In this document: positions 24,774 through 32,582 of the stretch, in pieces
Layout of the letters: each line of letters starts with the position of its first letter
Numbering within the stretch: position 1 is the stretch's first letter
NCBI RefSeq assembly: GCF_004363075.1
Contig: NZ_SNYN01000003.1
Coordinates: 248,001-312,000 of the forward strand
DNA length: 64,000 nt
Reading direction: 5' to 3'
Source: Actinorugispora endophytica
GTDB lineage: Bacteria > Actinomycetota > Actinomycetes > Streptosporangiales > Streptosporangiaceae
Position numbers and translations under genes: made by a program
The notes under the pieces: model-generated
The model's database searches: none
Told to the model about the DNA's origin: nothing
Seen by the model: only the letters and a program-made list of their open reading frames with translations

Positions 24774-25897
24774 GGACCGGCACGGACACCGCCCCCCTGG
24801 CCGTCGTCGCGGTCCCCGGAAGCCGGAGGCTGCGGCTGTTCACCGAGGCCGTGCGCGCCGCGGGGATGGCCGGCCCGGTGCTGCTGCCCTGGCCGGAGCT
24901 TGCGGCGGGCGGGGTCCGGGTGCCGCCGGGGGCGCTGGTGCGGATCGACTCGCCGGGGGAGGACCACGAGACCGCGCGGCTGCTGCGCGGCCTCGACCGC
25001 GCGCCCGACCCTTACCGGGTGGAGGGCACCGCCGCGTTCCACGCGGGGCTGCGCGCCGCGCTGGACCGGCTCGCCGGGGCCGTGGCCGACGCGCCCGGCG
25101 CGCGGCTGCTCCAGGACCCCGGCGAACTGGCCGTCATGTGCGACAAGCGGCGCTGCCACGCGGTGCTCGCCGGGGCCGGGGTGCCGGTGCCGCCCGCGCT
25201 GGCCGGACCGGTCGCCGGGTACGCCGAACTGCGCGAGCGGATGTCCGAACGGGGCTGGGGCAGGGTCTTCGTCAAGCCCGCCCACGGCTCCTCGGCGTCC
25301 GGGGTGGTGGCGCTGGCGACGCGCCCGGGCCGGGTGCGCGCGGTGACCTCGGTGGACCTGGTGCGCGCCGGGGCGGGGCCGGAGCTGTACAACAGCCTCG
25401 CCATCCGCGAGTACGAGGACGAGGCGGACGTGGCCGCGATCGTCGACGCGCTGTGCGCCGACGGGGTGCACGTCGAGCGCTGGCTGCCCAAGGCCGGGCT
25501 GCACGACCGCGTCATCGACCTGCGGGTGGTGGTCGTCGCGGGGCGGGCCACCCACGTCGTGGTGCGCTCGTCGAAGTCCCCGATGACCAACCTGCACCTG
25601 GGCAACGCGCGGGGCGACCTGGCGGCGCTGCGCGAGCGGATGGGCGAGGCCGCCTGGTCGGGCGCGATGGCCGTCGCCGAGCACGCGGCGGAGTGTTTTC
25701 CCCGGTCGCTGCACGCGGGCGTGGACCTGCTGCTGGCCCCCGGGTGGCACTCCAGCGCGGTGTGCGAGGTGAACGCGTTCGGCGACCTGCTGCCGGGTGT
25801 CCTGCACGAGGGGCGCGACACCTACGGGGAGCAGGTGGAGGCGGTGCGCTCGGGAGGGTTCGCGCCCCGAGGGGCCGCCGCGGGCGTCCGGTCCTGA
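24770..25897 (+). CDS. STM4014-family ATP-grasp protein
   Basis: 375 aa; the start overlaps the previous stop by ATGA. ATP-grasp features are visible: LQDPGELAVMCDKRRCHAVLAGAGVPVPP (N-terminal subdomain), GWGRVFVKPAHGSSASGVVAL (phosphate-binding loop with catalytic Lys), RVIDLRVVVVAGRATHVVVRSSKSPMTNLHLGNARGD and ECFPRSLHAGVDLLL...CEVNAFGDLLPG (metal-binding end). This is the order of D-Ala-D-Ala ligase/RimK-type ligases that form an amide or ester using ATP. STM4014 proteins are uncharacterised. It converges on the DUF5753 regulator, with only 14 bp between the stops. Confidence 0.8.
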   Translation: MRTGTDTAPLAVVAVPGSRRLRLFTEAVRAAGMAGPVLLPWPELAAGGVRVPPGALVRIDSPGEDHETARLLRGLDRAPDPYRVEGTAAFHAGLRAALDRLAGAVADAPGARLLQDPGELAVMCDKRRCHAVLAGAGVPVPPALAGPVAGYAELRERMSERGWGRVFVKPAHGSSASGVVALATRPGRVRAVTSVDLVRAGAGPELYNSLAIREYEDEADVAAIVDALCADGVHVERWLPKAGLHDRVIDLRVVVVAGRATHVVVRSSKSPMTNLHLGNARGDLAALRERMGEAAWSGAMAVAEHAAECFPRSLHAGVDLLLAPGWHSSAVCEVNAFGDLLPGVLHEGRDTYGEQVEAVRSGGFAPRGAAAGVRS

Positions 25898-25911
25898 GGC
25901 CCCCGGGCCGC

Positions 25912-26718
25912 TCACGGGGAGCCGCCCAGGGCCTCCGCGACCAGCCGCCGCGACGTCCTCAGGGGCAGCGCGGCGCCGCGCAGGTCGCCGAACAGCTCGA
26001 CGTGGTCGTCCACCGTCTCGGGGTCGCTCGTGGGCGCTCCGGGGCGCCGCGTCTCCACGTGCAGGACGGTCTCCTTCCCGGGGACGGTGAACAGGGTGAA
26101 CGCGTTGGACAGGCCCGGGTGGTGCTCGCTCTCGTAGGGCACCACCTGGATCGCCGTGCCCGGGTGGTCGCACGCCTCCAGCAGGCGGCCGAGCTGGCGC
26201 CGCATGAGCTCGCGGCCCCCCGTGGGGCGGCGCAGGACGCCCTCCTCCAGGACGACCAGCAGGCGGGGCGGGCGCTCCCGGTCGAGGACCGCCTGGCGTC
26301 GCATGTGTTCCCGGACCAGGACGTCGATCTCGGCGGCGGTGTCCTTGGGGCGGCTGACGAGGAGGACGTGCCTGGCGTACTCCTCCGTCTGGAGCAGGCC
26401 GGGGACCAGCAGCGGGTGGTAGGTCCGGATCTCGGAGGCCGCCTGTTCGACGTCGACGACCCTCCGGCACCAGGCCGGGAGCCCGGAGTCCAGGGTGCGG
26501 TCCCAGAGGTCGGCGAGCGCTCCCCCTGTGCCGAGCGCGCTGTCGATGCGGTCCAGATACTCCCGTTTGATGCCCCGTACACCGCGTTCCATCGCACTGA
26601 GCATGGTGGCCGACAACAGGACTCGGCCGGCCAGATCGCTCTGGGAAAGACCAGCGCGTTTACGGTGGAAACGAATGTGGCCGCCAATCCTCCCCCAACG
26701 GCCCTTGTCTTCCTGCAC
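25912..26718 (-). CDS. XRE regulator with DUF5753
   Basis: About 268 aa. The N-terminal helix-turn-helix (IGGHIRFHRKRAGLSQSDLAGRVLLSATMLSAMERGVRGI) is followed by the long DUF5753 domain: RTYHPLLVPGLLQTEEYARHVL, VREHMRRQAVLDRERPPRLLVVLEEGVLRRPTGG, AIQVVPYESEHHPGLSNAFTLFTVPG. These regulators are abundant in Streptomyces-type actinobacteria and often sit beside DUF397 proteins; none is adjacent here. GTG 26718 (with AAAGG upstream) is preferred, but GTG at 26742 or 26730 is possible. It is inserted between STM4014 and STM4013 on the opposite strand. Confidence 0.85.
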   Translation of the reverse strand: MQEDKGRWGRIGGHIRFHRKRAGLSQSDLAGRVLLSATMLSAMERGVRGIKREYLDRIDSALGTGGALADLWDRTLDSGLPAWCRRVVDVEQAASEIRTYHPLLVPGLLQTEEYARHVLLVSRPKDTAAEIDVLVREHMRRQAVLDRERPPRLLVVLEEGVLRRPTGGRELMRRQLGRLLEACDHPGTAIQVVPYESEHHPGLSNAFTLFTVPGKETVLHVETRRPGAPTSDPETVDDHVELFGDLRGAALPLRTSRRLVAEALGGSP

Positions 26719-26740
26719 TTTATTGCACACCTTTCTGCAC
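26714..26740. promoter_or_regulatory. TGCAC direct repeats at the DUF5753 gene start
   Basis: TGCAC occurs at 26714, 26724 and 26736, spaced 10 and 12 bp, in an AT-richer stretch (TGCACTTTATTGCACAC). Near-helical spacing at the start of an XRE gene suggests an operator or iterated site. This is visual evidence only. Confidence 0.35.
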
Positions 26741-26989
26741 ACCGGTGAAGTGGCTGCTCACGGCTCTCGGCTTAGATAAGCACTTGACCGGAAGACGTGG
26801 CAAATCGCCGTCCACAGAGGCCCTATTCTTCTTTTCGGGAACGCGGTGTAAAGCGTGCGGGAATCGAACTCCGAATGCGCCGAAACGGCTCCGCATTGAT
26901 GCGCCCGCATTGAATTCCGGCCCCGTTCCCGGCCCCCGACCCGCCGCCGTGCGCGGCCCCGCCGACGATCCGGAGGAGAAGAAGAACCC

Positions 26990-27598
26990 GTGTCCGCCGA
27001 CCGCTCCCCCACGTGCGAACCCCCCGCCCCGCCCCGTGCCGTGGCCGACTGGTTCGGGGCCGAGGTGCGCCACTGGCGCCGGCACCGCGCCCTCACGGTC
27101 AAGGCGCTCGCGCGGCGCGTCAACGCCGCGCCGGCGCTCGTCGGGCAGGTCGAGGCCGGCGCCTGCCCCTGCCCCGCGCCCCTGGCGCTGGCCCTGGACG
27201 AGGTCCTGGGCACGGGGGGCGTGCTGTTCCGCGCCTGGCCGCTCCTGCACGCGGGAACGGCGGCCCCCGGCCCCGCCCCGTACGCGCCCGCGCCGCGCCC
27301 GGCCCCGCCCGGCCCCGACGCGGTGCTGCCCGACCACGTGCTCGCCCGGTCCGACGTGCGCGAGGCCCTGGCCGCGCACGACTTCGGCACCGTGTTCCGC
27401 CTCGCCCGCAAGTGGGGCGGGATCAGCTACTCCCGCATCGCCATCGCCTGCGACATGAACCCCGCGCGCGTGGGCCACCTCGCCAAGGGCAACGGCCGCG
27501 TCACCACCCACGACAAGATCACCGAGATCGCCGACGCGCTCCGCGTCCCCGGACGCCTCGTCGGCCTCCAGCCGCGCCCGTGGGAGGCCGCCGGGTGA
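26990..27598 (+). CDS. XRE-type regulator with duplicated helix-turn-helix
   Basis: 202 aa from GTG 26990 with CGGAGGAG upstream. The first HTH is at ~25-75 (WRRHRALTVKALARRVNAAPALVGQVEAGACPCPAPLALALDEVLGTGG). A Pro/Ala linker follows, then a second HTH-like region at ~135-195 (LARKWGGISYSRIAIACDMNPARVGHLAKGNGRVTTHDKITEIADALRVPGRLVGL). It lies 67 bp upstream of STM4013 on the same strand and may control or be co-transcribed with STM4013-4011. The effector is unknown. Confidence 0.8.
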   Translation: MSADRSPTCEPPAPPRAVADWFGAEVRHWRRHRALTVKALARRVNAAPALVGQVEAGACPCPAPLALALDEVLGTGGVLFRAWPLLHAGTAAPGPAPYAPAPRPAPPGPDAVLPDHVLARSDVREALAAHDFGTVFRLARKWGGISYSRIAIACDMNPARVGHLAKGNGRVTTHDKITEIADALRVPGRLVGLQPRPWEAAG

Positions 27599-27665
27599 AC
27601 GCCCCGGCTGACACCCCCGTCGGATAGATTTCCCGAGCACACCGCACGGGACGGAGGAGAGGCCG

Positions 27666-28538
27666 ATGGGGACGCGCCCCGACATGAACGACGTGGTCGG
27701 AACGCACGACATCCTGCTCGTCACGCTCGACACCCTGCGGTACGACGTGGCGGCGCGGCTGCTCGCCGAGGGGCGCACGCCCAACCTCGCGTCGGTGCTG
27801 CCCGCCGGGGGCTGGGAGCGGCGGCACGCCCCCGCCAGCTTCACCTACGCCTCCCACCTGGCGATGCTGGCCGGCTTCCTGCCCACACCCGCCGAACCCG
27901 GGCCGCGTCCCCGGCTGTTCGCCGCGGGCTTCCCCGGCAGCACCAGCACCGACGAGCGGACCTGGGTGTTCGACGAGGCGGACCTCCCCGCGGGGCTCGC
28001 CGCCGCCGGCTACCACACCGCGTGCGTGGGCGGCACCGGCTTCTTCAACCGCGGGTCCGCGCTCGGCTCGGTGCTGCCCGGCATGTTCGCCGAGAGCCAC
28101 TGGGAGCCCGGCTACGGCGTCGCCGACCCCGCCTCGTTCGAGAACCAGGTGGCGTGCGCCGAGCGGGTCATCGGGTCGGCCCCCGCGGACCGGCCGCTGT
28201 TCCTGCTGCTGAACGTGGCCGCCCTGCACCAGCCCAACTGGTTCCACCTGCCCGGGGCCACCAGCGGGGACGGGGACACGCCCGCCAGCCACGCCGCGGC
28301 CCTGGAGTACGTGGACCGCCACATCCCCGCGCTGTTCGACGCGGCGGCCGCGCGCCGCCCCTGCTTCGCCATCGTGTGCGCCGACCACGGCACCGCGTAC
28401 GGCGAGGACGGCCACACCGGGCACCGCGTCGGCCACGAGACCGTCTGGACCGTCCCCTACGCGCACTTCACGCTGGACCGCAGGCGCCCGGGGCCACCGA
28501 CCGGCGGAGACCGCACAGAAAGACCAAGGACACCGTGA
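27666..28538 (+). CDS. STM4013/SEN3800-family hydrolase (alkaline-phosphatase-like fold)
   Basis: 290 aa from ATG 27666 with GGAGGAGAGG upstream. The start DILLVTLDTLRYDVA and the end FAIVCADHGTAYGEDGHTGHRVGHETVWTVPY are the metal-site signatures of sulfatase/phosphopentomutase-type enzymes of the alkaline phosphatase superfamily. The nucleophile region is ASFTYASHLAMLAGFLP. STM4013 is uncharacterised. It is translationally coupled to STM4012 (GTGA overlap, 28535-28538). No signal peptide is seen, so it acts in the cytoplasm, probably on a phosphate or sulfate ester of the cluster's substrate (inference). Confidence 0.85.
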   Translation: MGTRPDMNDVVGTHDILLVTLDTLRYDVAARLLAEGRTPNLASVLPAGGWERRHAPASFTYASHLAMLAGFLPTPAEPGPRPRLFAAGFPGSTSTDERTWVFDEADLPAGLAAAGYHTACVGGTGFFNRGSALGSVLPGMFAESHWEPGYGVADPASFENQVACAERVIGSAPADRPLFLLLNVAALHQPNWFHLPGATSGDGDTPASHAAALEYVDRHIPALFDAAAARRPCFAIVCADHGTAYGEDGHTGHRVGHETVWTVPYAHFTLDRRRPGPPTGGDRTERPRTP

Positions 28539-29869
28539 CAACGCCCGACACCGGACCCGCCGCGCCCGCCGCGGACTCGCCGTACCGCTCCTACGTCTAC
28601 GGCTACCCGCACAAGACCGCCTACCGGCCCTTCACCGAACCCCCGACCCTCGCCGACGTGTGGCGGGACGAGCCGGTGGACGCCCTGTCGCTGTACTTCC
28701 ACATCCCGTTCTGCGAGATGCGCTGCGGCTTCTGCAACCTGTTCACCCGCTCCACCCCGCCCGCCGGGCAGGTCGCCGCCTACCTCGACGCGCTGGCCCG
28801 CGAGGCCGAGGCCGCAGCCGGGGCCGTCGGCGGCGGAGCGGGGTTCGCCCGCGCCGCGTTCGGCGGGGGCACCCCCACCTACCTGAGCGCGCCGGAGCTG
28901 GAACGCCTCTACGACCTCGCCGAGGACACGCTCGGCGCCGACCTGGCGGGCATCCCGGTGTCGGTGGAGACCTCCCCGGCCACCGCCACCCCCGACCGCC
29001 TGGCGGTGCTGGCCGAGCGGGGGGCCACCCGGATCAGCATCGGGGTGCAGAGCTTCGTCGACGCCGAGGCGCGCGCCGCCGGGCGCCCGCAGCGCCGCTC
29101 CGAGGTGGACCGGGCCCTGGCCGCGATCCGCGCGCACGCCCCCCGCGCCCGGCTCAACCTCGACCTGATCTACGGGATCGACGGCCAGACGCCGGACACC
29201 TGGCGGTACTCCCTGGACACCGCGCTGGAGCACTCCCCCGAGGAGGTCTACCTCTACCCGCTGTACGTGCGCCCCCTCACCGGCCTGGGGCGGCGCGCCC
29301 GCGACTGGGACGACCACCGGCTCGGCCTCTACCACCAGGGCCGCGACCACCTCCTGGAGCGCGGGTACCGGCAGGTCTCCATGCGCATGTTCGAACGCGC
29401 GGACGCGCCGACCGAGGACGGCCCCGCCTACTGCTGCCAGACCGACGGAATGGTGGGGCTCGGCTGCGGCGCCCGCTCCTACACCCGCGACCTGCACTAC
29501 TCCTTCGACTACGCCGTCGGGGTCTCACCGGTCCGCGCGATCCTGGACGACTACACCTCGCGCGGCCCCGGCGGGTTCGGCCGGGCCGAGGTGGGCTTCC
29601 GCCTCGACGGGGACGAGCGCCGCCGCCGCCACCTCCTCCAGTCGCTGCTCCAGGCCGACGGCGTGGACCCGGACCTGTACCGCGCGCGCTTCGGCGCCGA
29701 CCCGCGCGCCGACTTCGCGGCCGAGTTCGCGCTGCTCGCCGGGCGCGGCTGGGTGGAGGAGGGGGCGCCCCGGCTCACCCCGACCGGCCTCGCGCACTCG
29801 GACGCGATCGGCCCGCTGTTCTTCTCCGCCCCGGTGGCGGACCTGATGGCCGGATACGAGGCGCGATGA
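28535..29869 (+). CDS. STM4012-family radical SAM enzyme (HemN-like)
   Basis: 444 aa from GTG 28535, overlapping the STM4013 stop. The radical SAM cluster motif is CEMRCGFC (C60, C64, C67) within YFHIPFCEMRCGFCNLFT, and GGGTPTYLS and ISIGVQSF are the HemN/HemW-type following motifs. The C-terminal domain (YCCQTDGMVGLGCGARSY, FRLDGDERRRRHLLQSLLQADGVD) resembles the HemN C-terminal part. TIGR-type models separate this family from true coproporphyrinogen dehydrogenases. It would generate a 5'-deoxyadenosyl radical; the substrate is unknown. It overlaps STM4011 by ATGA. Confidence 0.9.
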   Translation: MTTPDTGPAAPAADSPYRSYVYGYPHKTAYRPFTEPPTLADVWRDEPVDALSLYFHIPFCEMRCGFCNLFTRSTPPAGQVAAYLDALAREAEAAAGAVGGGAGFARAAFGGGTPTYLSAPELERLYDLAEDTLGADLAGIPVSVETSPATATPDRLAVLAERGATRISIGVQSFVDAEARAAGRPQRRSEVDRALAAIRAHAPRARLNLDLIYGIDGQTPDTWRYSLDTALEHSPEEVYLYPLYVRPLTGLGRRARDWDDHRLGLYHQGRDHLLERGYRQVSMRMFERADAPTEDGPAYCCQTDGMVGLGCGARSYTRDLHYSFDYAVGVSPVRAILDDYTSRGPGGFGRAEVGFRLDGDERRRRHLLQSLLQADGVDPDLYRARFGADPRADFAAEFALLAGRGWVEEGAPRLTPTGLAHSDAIGPLFFSAPVADLMAGYEAR

Positions 29870-30741
29870 GCCTGCCCGAGACCCTGTCCGTCCTGTACCG
29901 GGGGCCGCTCGCCAGCTGCGACTACGACTGCCCCTACTGCCCCTTCGCCAAGCGGCGCGACACCCCGGGGCAGCTGCGCGCCGACCGCGCCGCCCTGGAC
30001 CGGTTCACCGACTGGGTGGCCGAGCAGGCCGGGGCGAATCCCGGAACCCGCCTGTCGGTGCTGTTCACCCCGTGGGGCGAGGGGCTCGTCCGCTCCTGGT
30101 ACCGCGCCGCCGTCACCCGGCTCAGCCACCTGGCGAACGTCGAGCGGGTCGCCATCCAGACCAACCTGAGCGGGCGCGTGGAGTGGCTCGCCGGGTGCGA
30201 CCGCTCCACCGCGGCGCTGTGGGCGACCTTCCACCCGGGCCAGACGCCGTACGACCGCTTCCTCGCCAAGTGCCGCCGACTGGGGGAGCTGGGGGTCCGG
30301 TTCAGCGTGGGCGTGGTGGGGCTGCCCGAGCACCTGGCCGACGCGCGCAGGCTCCGCGCGGACCTCGCGGACGGGGTCTACCTGTGGGTCAACGCCGCCG
30401 AGGGGCGCTCCTACACGGACGCCGAGGCCGCGCTCTGGCAGGAGCTCGACCCGCACTTCCACTACAGCCGCGATCCGCACCGCAGCCTCGGCCTGGCCTG
30501 CCGCACCGGCGACACCGTCGTCTCGGTGGACGGTGAGGGGACGGTGCGCCGCTGCCACTTCCTGCCCACCGAGCTGGGCAACCTCTACGACGGCTCCTTC
30601 GCCGCCCGGTTGCGCCCGCGCCCCTGCCCGGCGGCGAGCTGCGACTGCCACATCGGCTACGTCCACCTCGAACCCCTCGACCTGTACGAGGTGTTCCGGG
30701 GCGGTGTGCTGGAGCGGATCCCCGCGGGCTGGGGCCGCTGA
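29866..30741 (+). CDS. STM4011-family radical SAM enzyme
   Basis: 291 aa from ATG 29866, overlapping the STM4012 stop. The radical SAM motif is CDYDCPYC (C18, C22, C25). VLFTPWGEGLVRSWY takes the place of the usual GGEP region, and the C-terminal ACRTGD...RRCHFLPTELGNLYD...CPAASCDCH carries extra Cys of an auxiliary Fe-S (SPASM/twitch-like) site, as in peptide-modifying enzymes. STM4011 proteins have no known function. Two coupled radical SAM genes with an ATP-grasp and an LRR protein imply modification of a peptide or a small amide. It ends at a strong bidirectional hairpin. Confidence 0.9.
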   Translation: MSLPETLSVLYRGPLASCDYDCPYCPFAKRRDTPGQLRADRAALDRFTDWVAEQAGANPGTRLSVLFTPWGEGLVRSWYRAAVTRLSHLANVERVAIQTNLSGRVEWLAGCDRSTAALWATFHPGQTPYDRFLAKCRRLGELGVRFSVGVVGLPEHLADARRLRADLADGVYLWVNAAEGRSYTDAEAALWQELDPHFHYSRDPHRSLGLACRTGDTVVSVDGEGTVRRCHFLPTELGNLYDGSFAARLRPRPCPAASCDCHIGYVHLEPLDLYEVFRGGVLERIPAGWGR

Positions 30742-30762
30742 GGAACCGGTGCGGGGACGGGC

Positions 30763-30794
30763 GAGGAGCCCGGCCCGCACGGGCCGGGCTCCTC
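30763..30794. terminator. Bidirectional hairpin terminator
   Basis: GAGGAGCCCGGCCC (30763-30776) pairs perfectly with GGGCCGGGCTCCTC (30781-30794), loop GCAC. It lies between the convergent STM4011 and pectate lyase genes and closes both. Confidence 0.85.
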
Positions 30795-30824
30795 TTCACC
30801 CGTTCACTCCTGTGGCGGGCCGGG

Positions 30825-32261
30825 TCAGATGTTGCCGGGGCCCGCGCCGTTGGAGACGATGCCGGGGACGCTGCCCGCGCTGTCGAGCGAGTAGCTGTAG
30901 GGGATGGGGTCGACGGTGCCGCCGCCGCTCTCGGGGGTGCCCGAGCCGGTGAAGGCGTTGCCGCGCTGGACGATGGCGCCGTCGTCGGAGGAGGCGTAGC
31001 CCACGAGGGTGGGGTCCTCGACGTTCTCGAAGTAGTTGCCCTCGACCAGGACGCCGCCGCCCATGGTGGAGGCGACTCCGTACTCGTTGTCGCGGTAGTA
31101 GTTGTTGTAGACGTGCACGGGGTTGCCGAAGCGCACGCGGGGGTGGCGGGTGTCGCTGCCGTCGAAGAAGTTGTGGTGGTAGGTCACCCGCAGGTGGCCC
31201 TCGTCTTCGTCGTGGCTGTCGGAGTGGCCCAGCAGCATGGACTTGCCGTGGTCGAAGAAGTGGTTCCACGAGACGGTGACGAAGTCGGACTCGCGCTTGA
31301 CGTCCACGGCGCCGTCGTAGCCGTCGGTGAAGCTGTTGTGGTCGACCCAGACGTTGGTGCTGCTCTCCTGGATGTTGATCGCGTCGTCGTCCCATCCGCT
31401 GAAGGCGATGTTGCGGATGACGACGTTGTGGGAGCCGTTCAGGTTGAGGCCGCCGCCGGTGATCGCCGCGTTGGAGCCCACGCCGATGATGGTCTTGTTC
31501 GAACCCACCCGGTTCATCCCCGACAGGTTGATGGTCCCGCTGACCCGGACGACCGCGGCGTTGTCTCCCTGAATGGCCGAGGTGAGCGCGGAGGCGCTGG
31601 TGACCGTGGTGGTGGAGCCGCCCTGGCCGCCGGTGGTGCCGCCGTTCTGGGTGGCCCAGCCGGTCAGGCCGTCCGAGGAGCCGCCCCCGTCGTCGGTGAC
31701 CTTGGTCAGGCGCCAGCGCTGGTTGGCGCCGTCGGCGTCGGTGTACTGGGAGAGGCGGGCGCCGTCGGCGGTGGACCACTCCCACACCTCCAGGGCCTTG
31801 CCGCTGTTGCGGTTGAGGAGCCGGACGTCGCCGTCGGCGGAGTCCACGACCCGGAACTGCTGGTTGGGGTTGCCCAGCGGGTCGTACTGGCGGATCTCGG
31901 CGCCGTCGGCGGTGGAGTGCTCCCACACGTCCACGGCCTTGCCGCTGTGCCGGTTGACCAGCGAGTAGTAGCCGTCGCCGGAGGGCACGAACCGGAACTG
32001 CTGGTTGTGGCCGCCGAGGTCGGCGAACTGGCGGATCTCCCCGCCGTTCTCGGTGGACCACTCCCACACGTCCATCGCCTTGCCGCTGTGCCGGTTCACC
32101 AGCACGTAGTAGGCGTTGGTGTCGATCGTCGCCGCGGCGGCGGGCTGCGCCACCGCGGCGACGGTGGCCAGGGCCATGGCCAGCGCCGCGGTGATCGCCG
32201 CCAGCAGGCGCCATCGTTCGGGGACCCGTCTGACCGGGGATGCTGCCGCTCGGAGTCGCAT
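30825..32261 (-). CDS. Secreted pectate lyase (PL1) with ricin-type lectin CBM13
   Basis: 478 aa from ATG 32261 with GGAGG upstream. Residues 1-43 are a signal peptide ending AAAA. Residues ~48-185 hold three ricin B/CBM13 repeats (NRHSGKAMDVWEWS, NRHSGKAVDVWEHS, NRNSGKALEVWEWS, each closing with NQQF/NQRW). Residues ~205-470 are the PL1 parallel beta-helix: NVWVDHNSFTDGYDGAVDV (Ca2+ site), VSWNHFFDHGKSMLLG and HHNFFDGSDTRHPRVRFG (with the RxPRxR arginines). It cleaves pectin/polygalacturonate outside the cell. The promoter carries a LacI-type palindrome, suggesting sugar control. Confidence 0.95.
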   Translation of the reverse strand: MRLRAAASPVRRVPERWRLLAAITAALAMALATVAAVAQPAAAATIDTNAYYVLVNRHSGKAMDVWEWSTENGGEIRQFADLGGHNQQFRFVPSGDGYYSLVNRHSGKAVDVWEHSTADGAEIRQYDPLGNPNQQFRVVDSADGDVRLLNRNSGKALEVWEWSTADGARLSQYTDADGANQRWRLTKVTDDGGGSSDGLTGWATQNGGTTGGQGGSTTTVTSASALTSAIQGDNAAVVRVSGTINLSGMNRVGSNKTIIGVGSNAAITGGGLNLNGSHNVVIRNIAFSGWDDDAINIQESSTNVWVDHNSFTDGYDGAVDVKRESDFVTVSWNHFFDHGKSMLLGHSDSHDEDEGHLRVTYHHNFFDGSDTRHPRVRFGNPVHVYNNYYRDNEYGVASTMGGGVLVEGNYFENVEDPTLVGYASSDDGAIVQRGNAFTGSGTPESGGGTVDPIPYSYSLDSAGSVPGIVSNGAGPGNI

Positions 32262-32457
32262 GGGGAAATACCTCCTTCGCGAATCCCGACGCCCCCGACG
32301 GAGGACCGCTGTCCGGCCGAGGGGGATCGGGACGGTGGGGGACGGTTCCCCGTGGGGGCCGGGGAACCGGGTAGCCGGGGCTGGCGGGGCGGTATCCATC
32401 GAGGTGCCGTCGCACCGCGCACGGCGGATGCCGTTTTCCCGAGCCCGTCGCAGGATA

Positions 32458-32509
32458 GGAAAGCGCTTTCCGTAAGAACAATGTTACGGAGTGCTTTCGA
32501 TGGTGTCAA
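32458..32509 (-). promoter_or_regulatory. Pectate lyase promoter with LacI-type operator
   Basis: On the minus strand TTGACA (32504-32509) and TAACAT (32481-32486) are 17 bp apart, a near-consensus housekeeping promoter. The perfect palindrome GGAAAGCGCTTTCC (32458-32471) lies just past the transcript start. A degenerate copy, CGAAAGCACTCCG, lies between -35 and -10. The central GCGC and A/T-flanked arms fit LacI-family repressors. The 5' leader would be about 200 nt. Confidence 0.8.
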
Positions 32510-32582
32510 TAGTCCGCTGTGGAACGCGTCACACTCCGGGGCCCGTCGCCCCGGAACCGCGCCCCGGCCGCGGAACCGGGGG

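Noticed and set aside
28535-29869. Coproporphyrinogen III oxidase/HemW assignment for the radical SAM gene
   Set aside because: The core motifs are HemN-like, but the operon partners and the STM4012-type ends fit the STM401x cluster better than heme synthesis.
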